Part shown: positions 1-7,031 of the stretch, one piece after another | How the letters are laid out: every line of letters begins with the position of its first letter | How positions within the stretch are numbered: position 1 is the stretch's first letter | Assembly (NCBI RefSeq): GCF_000238075.1 | Contig: NZ_JH414505.1 | Coordinates: forward strand, 467,904 to 531,903 | Source: Oribacterium asaccharolyticum ACB7 | Lineage (GTDB): Bacteria > Bacillota > Clostridia > Lachnospirales > Lachnospiraceae | DNA: 64,000 nt | Direction: 5' to 3' | The notes under the pieces: model-generated | Database searches by the model: none | Told to the model about the DNA's origin: nothing | Seen by the model: the letters and a program-made list of their open reading frames with translations, nothing else | Translations under genes and position numbers: made by a program

Positions 1-65
1 AGTAATTCCGAAAACATCATTTGTTCTTTCAAATGAATGTTTCTTTCCTCCTTCTCTTTTTTCAT
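1..65 (-). CDS. 5' end of an unidentified gene cut by the left edge
   Basis: An open frame starts with ATG at 65 and runs without a stop to base 1, giving about 21 residues beginning MKKEKEERNIHLKEQ. A ribosome site (AGAAAGGGG, 71-79) lies 5 bases upstream of the start, and a possible -10 box (TACAAT, 105-110) lies further up. The visible part is charged and probably helical, but too short to assign to a family. It is transcribed in the same direction as the CoA-disulfide reductase gene beside it, across a gap of about 190 bases in which I see nothing else. It could be a chance frame, but the spacing and quality of the ribosome site favour a real gene. Confidence 0.45.
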   Translation of the reverse strand, partial: MKKEKEERNIHLKEQMMFSEL

Positions 66-257
66 AGGCACCCCTTTCTGTAGGTTGCCATCCTACTCAT
101 CTACATTGTACTCCTATAAATACAGAGTTCCTAGAGAAAGAGGGTATAAAAGTTTTTGGAGGACTCGATAAGTGATTCTACATTCAGCCGCTTTACGGAG
201 TTTCTCATTAAACTTCTATAGCGAATATCACATTAAATCGCAATAGAGAATTTCGTA

Positions 258-1949
258 TCAGTTAAAATTATACTCCGTCACAATCGGTTTTCTGCCTTCC
301 GTCTTGTCCCTATAATACTCATAGAAAGAGATTCCAAGAAAGGATCCGGAAATATTATAAAGATTCGTATAACCAAGCTTCTGCAAGGCGCAGATTACAT
401 TATAACTGCGCTGCGAGGAGCGGCAATGTAAATAGACCGGAACATCCCTCGGAATTTCGGACAATCTCTCACGGAATTGTGACATGGGAATATTGACCGC
501 ATGAATGAGGTGCCCTCTTGCAAATTCTTTTTCTTCTCTGACATCGATAATACAAGCCTTGCTCTCCACCAGTTCTCTGACCTTATAAACCGGAACCTGT
601 CTGAATTTTCCATGTAAAAGATTTAAGGCCACAAGGGCTGCCTGATTCACCACATCTCTTGCCGTGGAATAGTGAGGAGAATAGCAAAGTTCCAGTTCCT
701 TCAAATCCTCCAGAGTGGCATTCATACTGATCATTGCCGCAATCACATCGATCCGCTTATCCGCACTCCCCTTTCCGACAGCCTGGGCTCCCAAGATCCT
801 TCCTGTCGGCTTTTCAAAAATCAGCTTAAAGAAAAGTGGATGCGCATCCGGCATGAGACCAACCTTGTCTGTAGAAAGAGTGTAGGCAAAATCGTAGTGA
901 TAGCCGTGCTCTTTGCAATCCTTTTCATTTAAACCGGTATTGGCCACATTGAGCTTAAAAAGATGAAGACAGCTCGACCCGATAACCCCCCTGTTACTGT
1001 GTGTTTCTCCAAACATATGGTCAGCGGCGGCTCTTGCCTGTCTTTGGGCAGGTCCGGCGAGCGGAAGTCTGCTTTTATCATGGCTCAGTCTGTTTGTCAG
1101 TTCAATAGCATCTCCTACAGCATAGATGTCCGGATAATTGGTCTGATAATTGTAATTTACAAGAATACCGCCCGTCTGCCCCAGTTCAATTCCGCAGTCC
1201 TTTGCGAGCTTCGTCTCAGGACTGACACCGATAGCCATGATCACGGCTTCAGCAGGAAGTCGCTCTCCACTCGAAAGAACGACCTCCCCTTCTCCTATCT
1301 CACTGACCGTCTTCCCCAGATAAAGCTGTATCCCATTATCCAGGAGTTCCTTATGGAGAAATTGCGCCATCTCTTCATCCAGAGGCTTTAGTACCCGGGA
1401 AAGACCTTCCACAAGGCTCACTTCCTTGCCGGCCGCTCGAAAGTTTTCCGCTACCTCAAGACCGATGAAACCGCCACCGACAACCGATATCTTCTTGACC
1501 TTCTTTTCGGAAACAAAGACTTCAATTTTCTTGATGTCACTGACATTCTTTAGCACAAAGACATTTTCCCGATCGATTCCCTTGATAGAAGCAGGCAAAA
1601 TGGCATTCGCCCCCGGTGCAAGGGCAAGCTTATCATAGCTCTCCGTAAAGCATTCCCCGGTAAGAAGATTCTTTACCTTTACTTCCTTCTTGTCCGGCAG
1701 AATCTCCGTTACCTCATGTTTTACCAGAGCCTTAATCCTATATTTTTCCCAAAATCCCTCAGGAGTCATCAGCACCAATTTATCGCTCTTGTCCACGATT
1801 CCGCTCAGGGCAAAGGGTAGACAACAATTGGAAAAGGAAAGATGCTCTCCTCTTTCAAACATCACAATTTCTGCCGTTTCATCGATTCTTCTTGCTCTTG
1901 CGGCAACACCGGCTCCGCCTGCAACACCGCCTACAACTACAATCTTCAT
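258..1949 (-). CDS. CoA-disulfide reductase with C-terminal rhodanese domain
   Basis: A 563-residue FAD- and NAD(P)H-dependent pyridine nucleotide-disulfide oxidoreductase, expected to reduce CoA disulfide, CoA polysulfide or persulfide in the cytoplasm. Visible features are the FAD-binding glycine motif near residues 7-12, the redox cysteine context SFSNCC (Cys42/43) typical of CoA-disulfide reductases, a second dinucleotide-binding motif (VVGGGFIGLEVAE) near 156, and a C-terminal rhodanese domain from about 455 to 550 with its active-site cysteine in YLHCRSSQRS (about Cys509). The reductase-plus-rhodanese architecture and length match the CoADR-RHD family, which links thiol and sulfane-sulfur metabolism to oxidative stress. 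Start ATG at 1949 has AAAGGAG 5-6 bases upstream. It lies 36 bases after the Sua5 gene and is probably the last gene of that transcription unit. Exact substrate is inferred. Confidence 0.9.
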   Translation of the reverse strand: MKIVVVGGVAGGAGVAARARRIDETAEIVMFERGEHLSFSNCCLPFALSGIVDKSDKLVLMTPEGFWEKYRIKALVKHEVTEILPDKKEVKVKNLLTGECFTESYDKLALAPGANAILPASIKGIDRENVFVLKNVSDIKKIEVFVSEKKVKKISVVGGGFIGLEVAENFRAAGKEVSLVEGLSRVLKPLDEEMAQFLHKELLDNGIQLYLGKTVSEIGEGEVVLSSGERLPAEAVIMAIGVSPETKLAKDCGIELGQTGGILVNYNYQTNYPDIYAVGDAIELTNRLSHDKSRLPLAGPAQRQARAAADHMFGETHSNRGVIGSSCLHLFKLNVANTGLNEKDCKEHGYHYDFAYTLSTDKVGLMPDAHPLFFKLIFEKPTGRILGAQAVGKGSADKRIDVIAAMISMNATLEDLKELELCYSPHYSTARDVVNQAALVALNLLHGKFRQVPVYKVRELVESKACIIDVREEKEFARGHLIHAVNIPMSQFRERLSEIPRDVPVYLHCRSSQRSYNVICALQKLGYTNLYNISGSFLGISFYEYYRDKTEGRKPIVTEYNFN

Positions 1950-1985
1950 ATCTCTCCTTTCCGGCGATTTTCTCTCCTTAGAGTA

Positions 1986-3176
1986 TTATACAGCTATGAT
2001 TTTCTGCCCTGCCGCCTTTTTCATCCGATTCATAAGGGCAAATCCTATTCCTTCCTCCGAATAGCCTTCCGAAAGAATGAGTTCGATTCCCTCCTCGTCA
2101 CATTCCCGAAGAATGCGAAATAAGTTATGCGTCATGGACAGGGGCTCATCCCGTCTTCCCAAAACTTTCAGGATTATTCCCTCTTTTTCCGCCATTTCCT
2201 GATAGAAATGCTTTGTTTCTTCCGCACAGAGAATAGCAATTTTCTCCCGAGGAAATCCCTTGCTTTCCTCTTCAAGGTACTCCTCTATTCTTTTCGAAAC
2301 CTTGTATTCGTATTCTTTTCCCTCCGAGATCCTGTCTTCAGACCTCTTTTTCTCCGAAGTCTTATCTTCCGATTCCCTTCTCTCCGATTCTTTTTTCTCT
2401 AAAGAACAAAACGAGATATCGCACGCTTTGCGTACGGTACTCGTTATGAATAGAATCATTTCCGCCTTTGGCGCATAATGGCGATACTTCATTCCCGGTG
2501 CTTTCGGAATAAACCCGTCTTCCATCTTTTTTCCGAGCAAAGTCGGATCAATCTCCGGTTTTTCTCCCAGAACCTCCGTGAGGTCTTCCAACGTGATTGC
2601 GCCCGGTCTTAATAAAGTAGGCCTATCCGTGCTCATATCCAAAATCGTGGACTCCACCCCGATTCCGACCGCCCCGTCATCGAGAATTCCCTCGATTCTT
2701 CCCGCGAGGTCATGGTACACATGGGAAGCCTCCGTCGGACTGGGACTTCCGGAAAGATTCGCGGATGGCCCGGCTACAGGAAGCCCCGCCCTTTCTATCA
2801 ACTCCAAGGTCACTCCGTTGTCCGGGCAACGGAGTGCCACCGTATCTAAGCCCCCTGTGCTTTCCAAGGGAACGATTTTCGATTTTTTTAAAATGAGTGT
2901 GAGCGGGCCCGGCCAAAAGCTCTCCATCAGGCGCTTTGCCTTTTCCGGAACACTTTCGACAAGGGGATACACTTCTTCCATCTTCGAAACATGAAGAATT
3001 AAGGGGTTATCCGAGGGACGCCCCTTTGCCGCATAAATTTTACGTGCCGCCTCCTTATCGAGTCCGTTTCCCCCGAGGCCATAAACCGTCTCCGTCGGGA
3101 AAGCCACCAGTCCGCCTGCTTTCAAAATCTGTGCTGCTTCCTCTATATCCTTTTTCGAAAATATCCTTGTTTCCAT
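1986..3176 (-). CDS. ywlC: Sua5/YwlC threonylcarbamoyl-AMP synthase with repeat-derived insert
   Basis: Makes threonylcarbamoyl-AMP from threonine, bicarbonate and ATP, the first step of the t6A modification at position 37 of ANN-decoding tRNAs. Residues 1-200 are a YrdC domain, including the KGRPSDNPLI nucleotide-binding stretch, and residues from about 310 to 396 are the Sua5-specific C-terminal domain. At 396 residues it is longer than the roughly 330-350 usual in the family. The excess lies in the interdomain linker, about 243-310. Residues 243-256 are encoded by a copy of the window's dispersed palindromic repeat (2409-2452), followed by a Lys/Glu/Ser-rich low-complexity stretch. The frame stays open throughout, so the protein is probably made. 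It starts 3 bases after the GH18 gene stop and is co-transcribed with it. Confidence 0.92.
   Translation of the reverse strand: METRIFSKKDIEEAAQILKAGGLVAFPTETVYGLGGNGLDKEAARKIYAAKGRPSDNPLILHVSKMEEVYPLVESVPEKAKRLMESFWPGPLTLILKKSKIVPLESTGGLDTVALRCPDNGVTLELIERAGLPVAGPSANLSGSPSPTEASHVYHDLAGRIEGILDDGAVGIGVESTILDMSTDRPTLLRPGAITLEDLTEVLGEKPEIDPTLLGKKMEDGFIPKAPGMKYRHYAPKAEMILFITSTVRKACDISFCSLEKKESERRESEDKTSEKKRSEDRISEGKEYEYKVSKRIEEYLEEESKGFPREKIAILCAEETKHFYQEMAEKEGIILKVLGRRDEPLSMTHNLFRILRECDEEGIELILSEGYSEEGIGFALMNRMKKAAGQKIIAV
2409..2452. repeat. Dispersed palindromic repeat, module A, inside ywlC
   Basis: The stretch running from AACGAGATATCGCACG to ACTCGTTATGAA is nearly identical to the copy at 16876-16918 and closely related to copies at 16648, 44484 and 29221. 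Arms AACGAG and CTCGTT pair to form an imperfect hairpin. Here the element lies within a coding frame, read antisense to the orientation given, and adds residues 243-256 to Sua5 without a stop or frameshift. Confidence 0.85.
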
Positions 3177-3179
3177 ATG

Positions 3180-4910
3180 TTACTCCCCTGTCAGGATAGA
3201 CCAAAATCCCTCCGGCTCCTGTCCGAGCTTCCATGCCGCAACGCCCTGAATGCCATTTTCCTTAAGGAGCTTCATCTTCTCCTTCATCGACTTCTCATCT
3301 TCCATCCAGATTTCTTTCTTCTCGTTTCCGTCCTGAATGCTGCCATAGTTCTGCCCTATGTCGCTAAGCCATTCGAGGGAAACATTTTTCTCCTGAATCC
3401 AAGCCGCTGCCGCCTTAATGGAAAGCGCTTCGGAGCGCAATTTTCCGGACTGATCCGTAATCCAGACTCTGGTGTAGAAGGGGAGCGCAATGATAATTCT
3501 GTCCTTATCCATGACGGCCGCCGTCTCCTCGATTCCACGGCTCACATAGGAAAGAGAGGATACCGAACCGGCTTCTTCCGATCCGGCATAGTGCTCGTCA
3601 TAACACATGATGACAACATAGTCGCAAATCGTTCCCAGCTCCTGAATATTGTAATAGGCGTTATAGTTGAAAGGAACATAACAGTCTACGCTTAAGTACA
3701 AACCGTTCTTTCGGCAGGCAATGGAAAGTTCCCTCATAAATTCAAGGTAATCTCTTGCCGCTTTTTCCGGAAGCAACTCAATATCCACATTGATGCCGTC
3801 TATGCCCTTTTCCTGCATATCTTGAATCAATGCTTCAATCAGTTTGCTACGCTTTGTTCCACTGGAAAGAAGACTCTTTAAGTCAATTTTTCCGGCGTCA
3901 AAGTTGTTTAATGTGGCAAATACCTTTCTTCCCGTACTATGGGAAAGTGCAACATAAGCCGCATCACTGTAGGAATTTAGATTTCCCTCATTATCCTTTA
4001 TCGCATACCAGGTCGGTGCGAGAATATTCACTCCTGTCGCATTCGTGAGTAAAGATTGCAAGCCCTTGTTTGACTCAACATTGCTAATCTGGTGGAAAGC
4101 CAGCACCGGCTTTACCCCCTCTCCCAGATTTTTATGACTGTATTCCGGAGCCTTAAAGCCACTACTTCGCTCTTCGCTTGTTTCTTTATTTAAACGGCTG
4201 TTCCGAAGATAGCCGATAAAGCCGTCCTCCGTTTCCACCTTGGACCACTTCTCCATTTTTTCCAGGATAATGACTTTGGCTCCCTCCTCCAAATCCGTAA
4301 GAATCGGGCTCTTTACTCCCCCCTGCAAACGAACCGCCTCTTTTTTCTTGAGACTCGCTACTGTAGCGGGTGTAAATTCATTTTCCAAAAAGACACGCTT
4401 ATGCTCCGTATCCGTATAGCTCCGGCTTAAAAGTGCGGTATGTTTTTCAATTAAGGACAGGCTTATGAAAATGCTTTTCCCGTCCGTAAAGAAATCGGCT
4501 TTTCCGCTTTCCCCCTTTTCTCCGTCTGTAAAAAGAAGGAGTTCTTCCGGAAGCGCATAACGAAGGTTCTTCTCCACATCATCATAATAAAAGCGAATAT
4601 TCAAATTCCGCACAACAAATCCGTAAGGCAAATATACTTCTCCGTCCCGCATCCGTCCTATGGTGAGCTGATCCCCGTCCTTCACCTTTTCATGATTCAG
4701 ATACAGCTCCACATTATCACCGGAAACGGAAAAATAACTGTTTAAATCGGCCCGTTCCTTGGTCGGCATATATTTTTTCACATAATAGTAGCCGCCGAAA
4801 CCGGCAATCCCCAATATAAAAATAAAAAAGATAAGAAAGAAAGGAAGGATACTCCGTCCCTCCCTTCTGCCTCTCTTTCTGCTTTGATTTTCCGTATTGA
4901 AATTCTCCAT
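3180..4910 (-). CDS. Membrane-anchored GH18 glycosyl hydrolase with SH3 domain
   Basis: A 576-residue protein with a basic N-terminus, one membrane segment (about 23-45) and an extracellular part. Residues 60-180 resemble a copper-amine-oxidase-N-like or stalk domain, residues 200-245 form a bacterial SH3 domain (IILEKMEKWSKVETEDGFIG), and 265-576 form a GH18 TIM barrel. The catalytic DxxxDxE motif is intact as Asp371, Asp376 and Glu378. This architecture is shared with spore-lysin-like (YaaH/SleL/YdhD) GH18 proteins that cleave peptidoglycan N-acetylglucosaminyl bonds, so a role in wall remodelling or germination is likely but inferred. No LysM repeats are present, unlike SleL. It is followed after 3 bases by ywlC. 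Confidence 0.88.
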   Translation of the reverse strand: MENFNTENQSRKRGRREGRSILPFFLIFFIFILGIAGFGGYYYVKKYMPTKERADLNSYFSVSGDNVELYLNHEKVKDGDQLTIGRMRDGEVYLPYGFVVRNLNIRFYYDDVEKNLRYALPEELLLFTDGEKGESGKADFFTDGKSIFISLSLIEKHTALLSRSYTDTEHKRVFLENEFTPATVASLKKKEAVRLQGGVKSPILTDLEEGAKVIILEKMEKWSKVETEDGFIGYLRNSRLNKETSEERSSGFKAPEYSHKNLGEGVKPVLAFHQISNVESNKGLQSLLTNATGVNILAPTWYAIKDNEGNLNSYSDAAYVALSHSTGRKVFATLNNFDAGKIDLKSLLSSGTKRSKLIEALIQDMQEKGIDGINVDIELLPEKAARDYLEFMRELSIACRKNGLYLSVDCYVPFNYNAYYNIQELGTICDYVVIMCYDEHYAGSEEAGSVSSLSYVSRGIEETAAVMDKDRIIIALPFYTRVWITDQSGKLRSEALSIKAAAAWIQEKNVSLEWLSDIGQNYGSIQDGNEKKEIWMEDEKSMKEKMKLLKENGIQGVAAWKLGQEPEGFWSILTGE

Positions 4911-5253
4911 TTTCCCTCTACTTTTTTAATTTTGCATTCAATCTACCCTGTTAGCCAAATCTGTTCTCTTGCTAGGGCGATACCTGCTCTGTTACTATGA
5001 CAGCCTCTACTCTATTACGATGACCGCTTTGCTCTTTTTACGTTAACTCCGCCTGTTTTACAGTAAACCGACCGTTTTTCAGGCTTGTAAAAATAACAGC
5101 TTCCATTCTATCTCTTATTTCATACCTTACAAGGCTTCTGCAGGAATCTCCATACTTTCGTAAGGCTTTCTTGCCAATTTACGAATTTTCTTCAGGCAAA
5201 GCGATTTTTTGCAAATTGGCGAATTCTCCTCCGACTAAGCGATTTCCCCAAAT
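4911..5253. other. 343-base gap with degenerate tandem repeats
   Basis: No gene is visible between the GH18 gene and prfA. The stretch holds two sets of degenerate tandem repeats (about 4986-5078 and 5172-5285, listed separately). I see no convincing intrinsic terminator, so the prfA transcript could read into the GH18 gene. Confidence 0.6.
4986..5078. repeat. Degenerate tandem repeat, unit about 23 bp, four copies
   Basis: Successive units begin CTGCTCTGTTACTATGACAG, CTACTCTATTACGATGACCG, TGCTCTTTTTACGTTAACTC and TGTTTTACAGTAAACCGACC. They share a TCT-TTAC-TGAC-GC skeleton and have drifted. Confidence 0.5.
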
Positions 5254-5285
5254 TTACGGATTCTCTTCCAACCGGGCGAGCTTCT
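5172..5285. repeat. Tandem repeat, unit about 38 bp, three copies, overlapping the prfA 3' end
   Basis: Units at 5172-5209, 5210-5247 and 5248-5285 share the pattern CCAATTTACGAATTCTCTTC followed by a GCGA-containing tail. The last unit encodes the final residues and stop of prfA; the other two lie in its 3' untranslated region. The unit is not a multiple of three, so the copies are not coding extensions. Confidence 0.6.
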
Positions 5286-6330
5286 CTGCCTGATCTTCGG
5301 TAATCAAAGGATCAATAACAAGATCCAGGTCTCCGCCCAAAACGGCATCAATATTGTAAAGAGTGAGCTTAATGCGGTGATCCGTCACTCTTCCCTGCGG
5401 GAAGTTATAGGTACGAATCTTCTCCGAGCGGTCTCCGGTTCCAAGCTGCGAGCGCTTTTCCTCCGCATTTTCCTTCTGCTGCTTCTCAAGCTCAATCTCA
5501 TAGAGTCTTGCACGAAGAAGACGCATCGCCTTTTCTCTGTTTTGTACCTGAGAACGCTCTTCCTGACACTCCGCAACCATTCCGGTAGGAACATGGATAA
5601 GGCGCACTGCGGATGAGGTTTTATTGATGTGCTGTCCGCCGGCACCGGAGGAACGGAAAACCTCCATCTTCACATCGGCAGGGTTAATTTCCACCTCTAC
5701 ATCTTCCACTTCCGGCATAACGGCCACGGTCGCGGTGGAGGTATGAATTCTTCCGCCGCTCTCCGTTTCCGGAACTCTCTGCACGCGGTGTACACCGGAC
5801 TCGTATTTCAGTCTCGAATAAGCCCCCTGTCCGTTTACGATAAATACCACTTCCTTCAGACCGCCGAGTCCCGTTTCATTGAAGGAAACGAGCTCCGTCT
5901 TCCAGCCTCGTTTTTCAGCATAACTCGTATACATTCTGTATAAAGAACCTGCAAATAGAGCCGCCTCTTCTCCGCCGGCACCTCCGCGGATTTCCATAAC
6001 GATATTCTTGTCGTCATTTTCATCCTTCGGAAGTAATAAAAGCTGAATTTCCTTCGTAAGGCGCTCCTGATCTTCTTTCGCCGTAGAAAGCTCTTCCTTC
6101 GCCATTTCGATTAAGTCCTTGTCCTTTTCATTATCCAAAATGAAAAGAGCATCCTTCTCGCTCTCCTCCGCCTTTCGAAAAGCAATATAGGCTTTATAAA
6201 CGGGCTCTAAGTTACTCTGCTCTAAAATCAGCTTCTTATATTGGTTGATATCGGAAACCACCTCGGGAATCGTGAGATTCTCCATGATTTCCTCATAATG
6301 CTTCTTTACTTCTTCTAAATTCTCAAACAT
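5254..6330 (-). CDS. prfA: Peptide chain release factor 1
   Basis: Recognises UAA and UAG stop codons and triggers peptidyl-tRNA hydrolysis in the ribosomal A site. The GGQ catalytic motif is seen in SGAGGQHINKTSSAV (about residue 233), and the RF1-type PxT stop-codon motif as PET in RVQRVPETESGGR. The start is taken at 6330 (MFENLEEVKK, 358 residues), where AGAGGA lies upstream and where the family normally begins. An in-frame ATG at 6363 would add 11 residues that include this ribosome site and is less likely. No prmC/hemK methyltransferase gene follows, unlike many Firmicutes. The extreme 3' end overlaps a 38-bp tandem repeat. Confidence 0.97.
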   Translation of the reverse strand: MFENLEEVKKHYEEIMENLTIPEVVSDINQYKKLILEQSNLEPVYKAYIAFRKAEESEKDALFILDNEKDKDLIEMAKEELSTAKEDQERLTKEIQLLLLPKDENDDKNIVMEIRGGAGGEEAALFAGSLYRMYTSYAEKRGWKTELVSFNETGLGGLKEVVFIVNGQGAYSRLKYESGVHRVQRVPETESGGRIHTSTATVAVMPEVEDVEVEINPADVKMEVFRSSGAGGQHINKTSSAVRLIHVPTGMVAECQEERSQVQNREKAMRLLRARLYEIELEKQQKENAEEKRSQLGTGDRSEKIRTYNFPQGRVTDHRIKLTLYNIDAVLGGDLDLVIDPLITEDQAEKLARLEENP

Positions 6331-6387
6331 TTTGTCCTCTTTCTGAAGAGCCTTTCTCTTCATAATCTCATCAGACTATAAACAAAA

Positions 6388-6681
6388 AGAAAGGGGCTGT
6401 CAAACGTTACTGTCAAGGAATCTCTGGCAACTCCATCAGACTAATGAATGTCTTGCTTCGGTTTAGGCTCTGCCTCAAAGACACACTACGTTTCCTTCTC
6501 GCTGCACTCGCTTTTTCACTCAGGCTCCTGCGCAAACTCGCCCTTCGGGCTCAAACATGCGCCCGCCTTCGTTGCTAGAGTGCAGCTCCTTACGGAAGCC
6601 TCGCGACCGTCTTTTTCGTGCAGAGCCTAAGCCCACGCAAAGATTTCTTGCTCTATTTCCTTGAAACGTTGCCCTTTTCTT
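6388..6681. repeat. Long-hairpin element 1 (about 290 nt)
   Basis: Outer arms at 6388-6420 and 6657-6681 (AAAGGGGCTGTCAAACGTT against AACGTTGCCCTTTT, then CAAGGAA against TTCCTTG) are inverted. An inner pair, TTTAGGCTCTGC (6462-6473) and GCAGAGCCTAA (6620-6630), is also inverted. The centre is unusually GC-rich and holds further short palindromes, such as GCCCTTCGGGC. The outer sequence GAAAGGGGCTGT is shared with element 3 at 62033. No protein similarity is apparent. It lies upstream of prfA. Confidence 0.65.
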
Positions 6682-6692
6682 CTAACATGGAA

Positions 6693-6762
6693 TTCCTCAT
6701 ACAGCTCCTGACCGTAGTATTTTTGTCAACCATAGAATGGGTTATTTCTGTATGATGAGGAA
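6693..6762. repeat. Isolated inverted repeat
   Basis: TTCCTCATACAG (6693-6704) is inverted as CTGTATGATGAGGAA (6748-6762), with a 43-base loop that holds no recognisable gene. Could be a hairpin in the mRNA or a remnant of a mobile element. Confidence 0.4.
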
Positions 6763-6832
6763 GAGGCTTCGTTCTCTGCCTATTTTTTTCAACTAAAATT
6801 TTACTCTAAGCTCATTGTCTTCTCCTTGCAAT

Positions 6833-6866
6833 AAAAAAGAGAAGCGGGTTATTTCTCCACTTCTCT
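6833..6866 (-). terminator. Intrinsic terminator of the aspD-aspT unit
   Basis: Read on the minus strand, AGAGAAGTGG and CCCGCTTCTCT pair around an AGAAATAA loop and are followed by six T residues. It lies about 20 bases beyond the stop of the truncated deacylase frame. Confidence 0.8.
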
Positions 6867-6887
6867 ATCAGGGATAAATAAGTGTAC

Positions 6888-7010
6888 TTAATCAGGATAA
6901 GGCAGTTCAACCGCACCCAGCTCTTCCATATTGAAAACTGCCTCATGCTCAGTAATTTCGTGCTCAATCCCTTTTGTTTTAAGTAACTCGTAAACACCTG
7001 TCTTATTCAC
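6888..7010 (-). pseudogene. Truncated prolyl-tRNA deacylase (YbaK/ProX family) remnant
   Basis: A 40-codon frame starts with GTG at 7010 and ends with TAA at 6888. Its residues (NKTGVYELLKTKGIEHEITE, then HEAVFNMEELGAVELPYPD) match the characteristic N-terminus of YbaK/ProX-type enzymes that hydrolyse misacylated prolyl-tRNA, normally about 160 residues long. The catalytic core is missing and no continuation is found in another frame before the terminator, so the 3' three quarters appear deleted. It lies 21 bases after the aspT stop, in the same unit. A functional micro-protein is possible but unlikely. Confidence 0.7.
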
Positions 7011-7031
7011 AGGTTCACCTACGCGAGACAG

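Noticed and set aside
6448..6630. 60-residue frame inside long-hairpin element 1
   Set aside because: No ribosome site, no family similarity, and the sequence is better explained by nested inverted repeats.
6812..6997. 61-residue minus-strand frame overlapping the terminator after aspT
   Set aside because: It is in a different frame from the deacylase remnant, runs through the terminator and has no similarity to anything.
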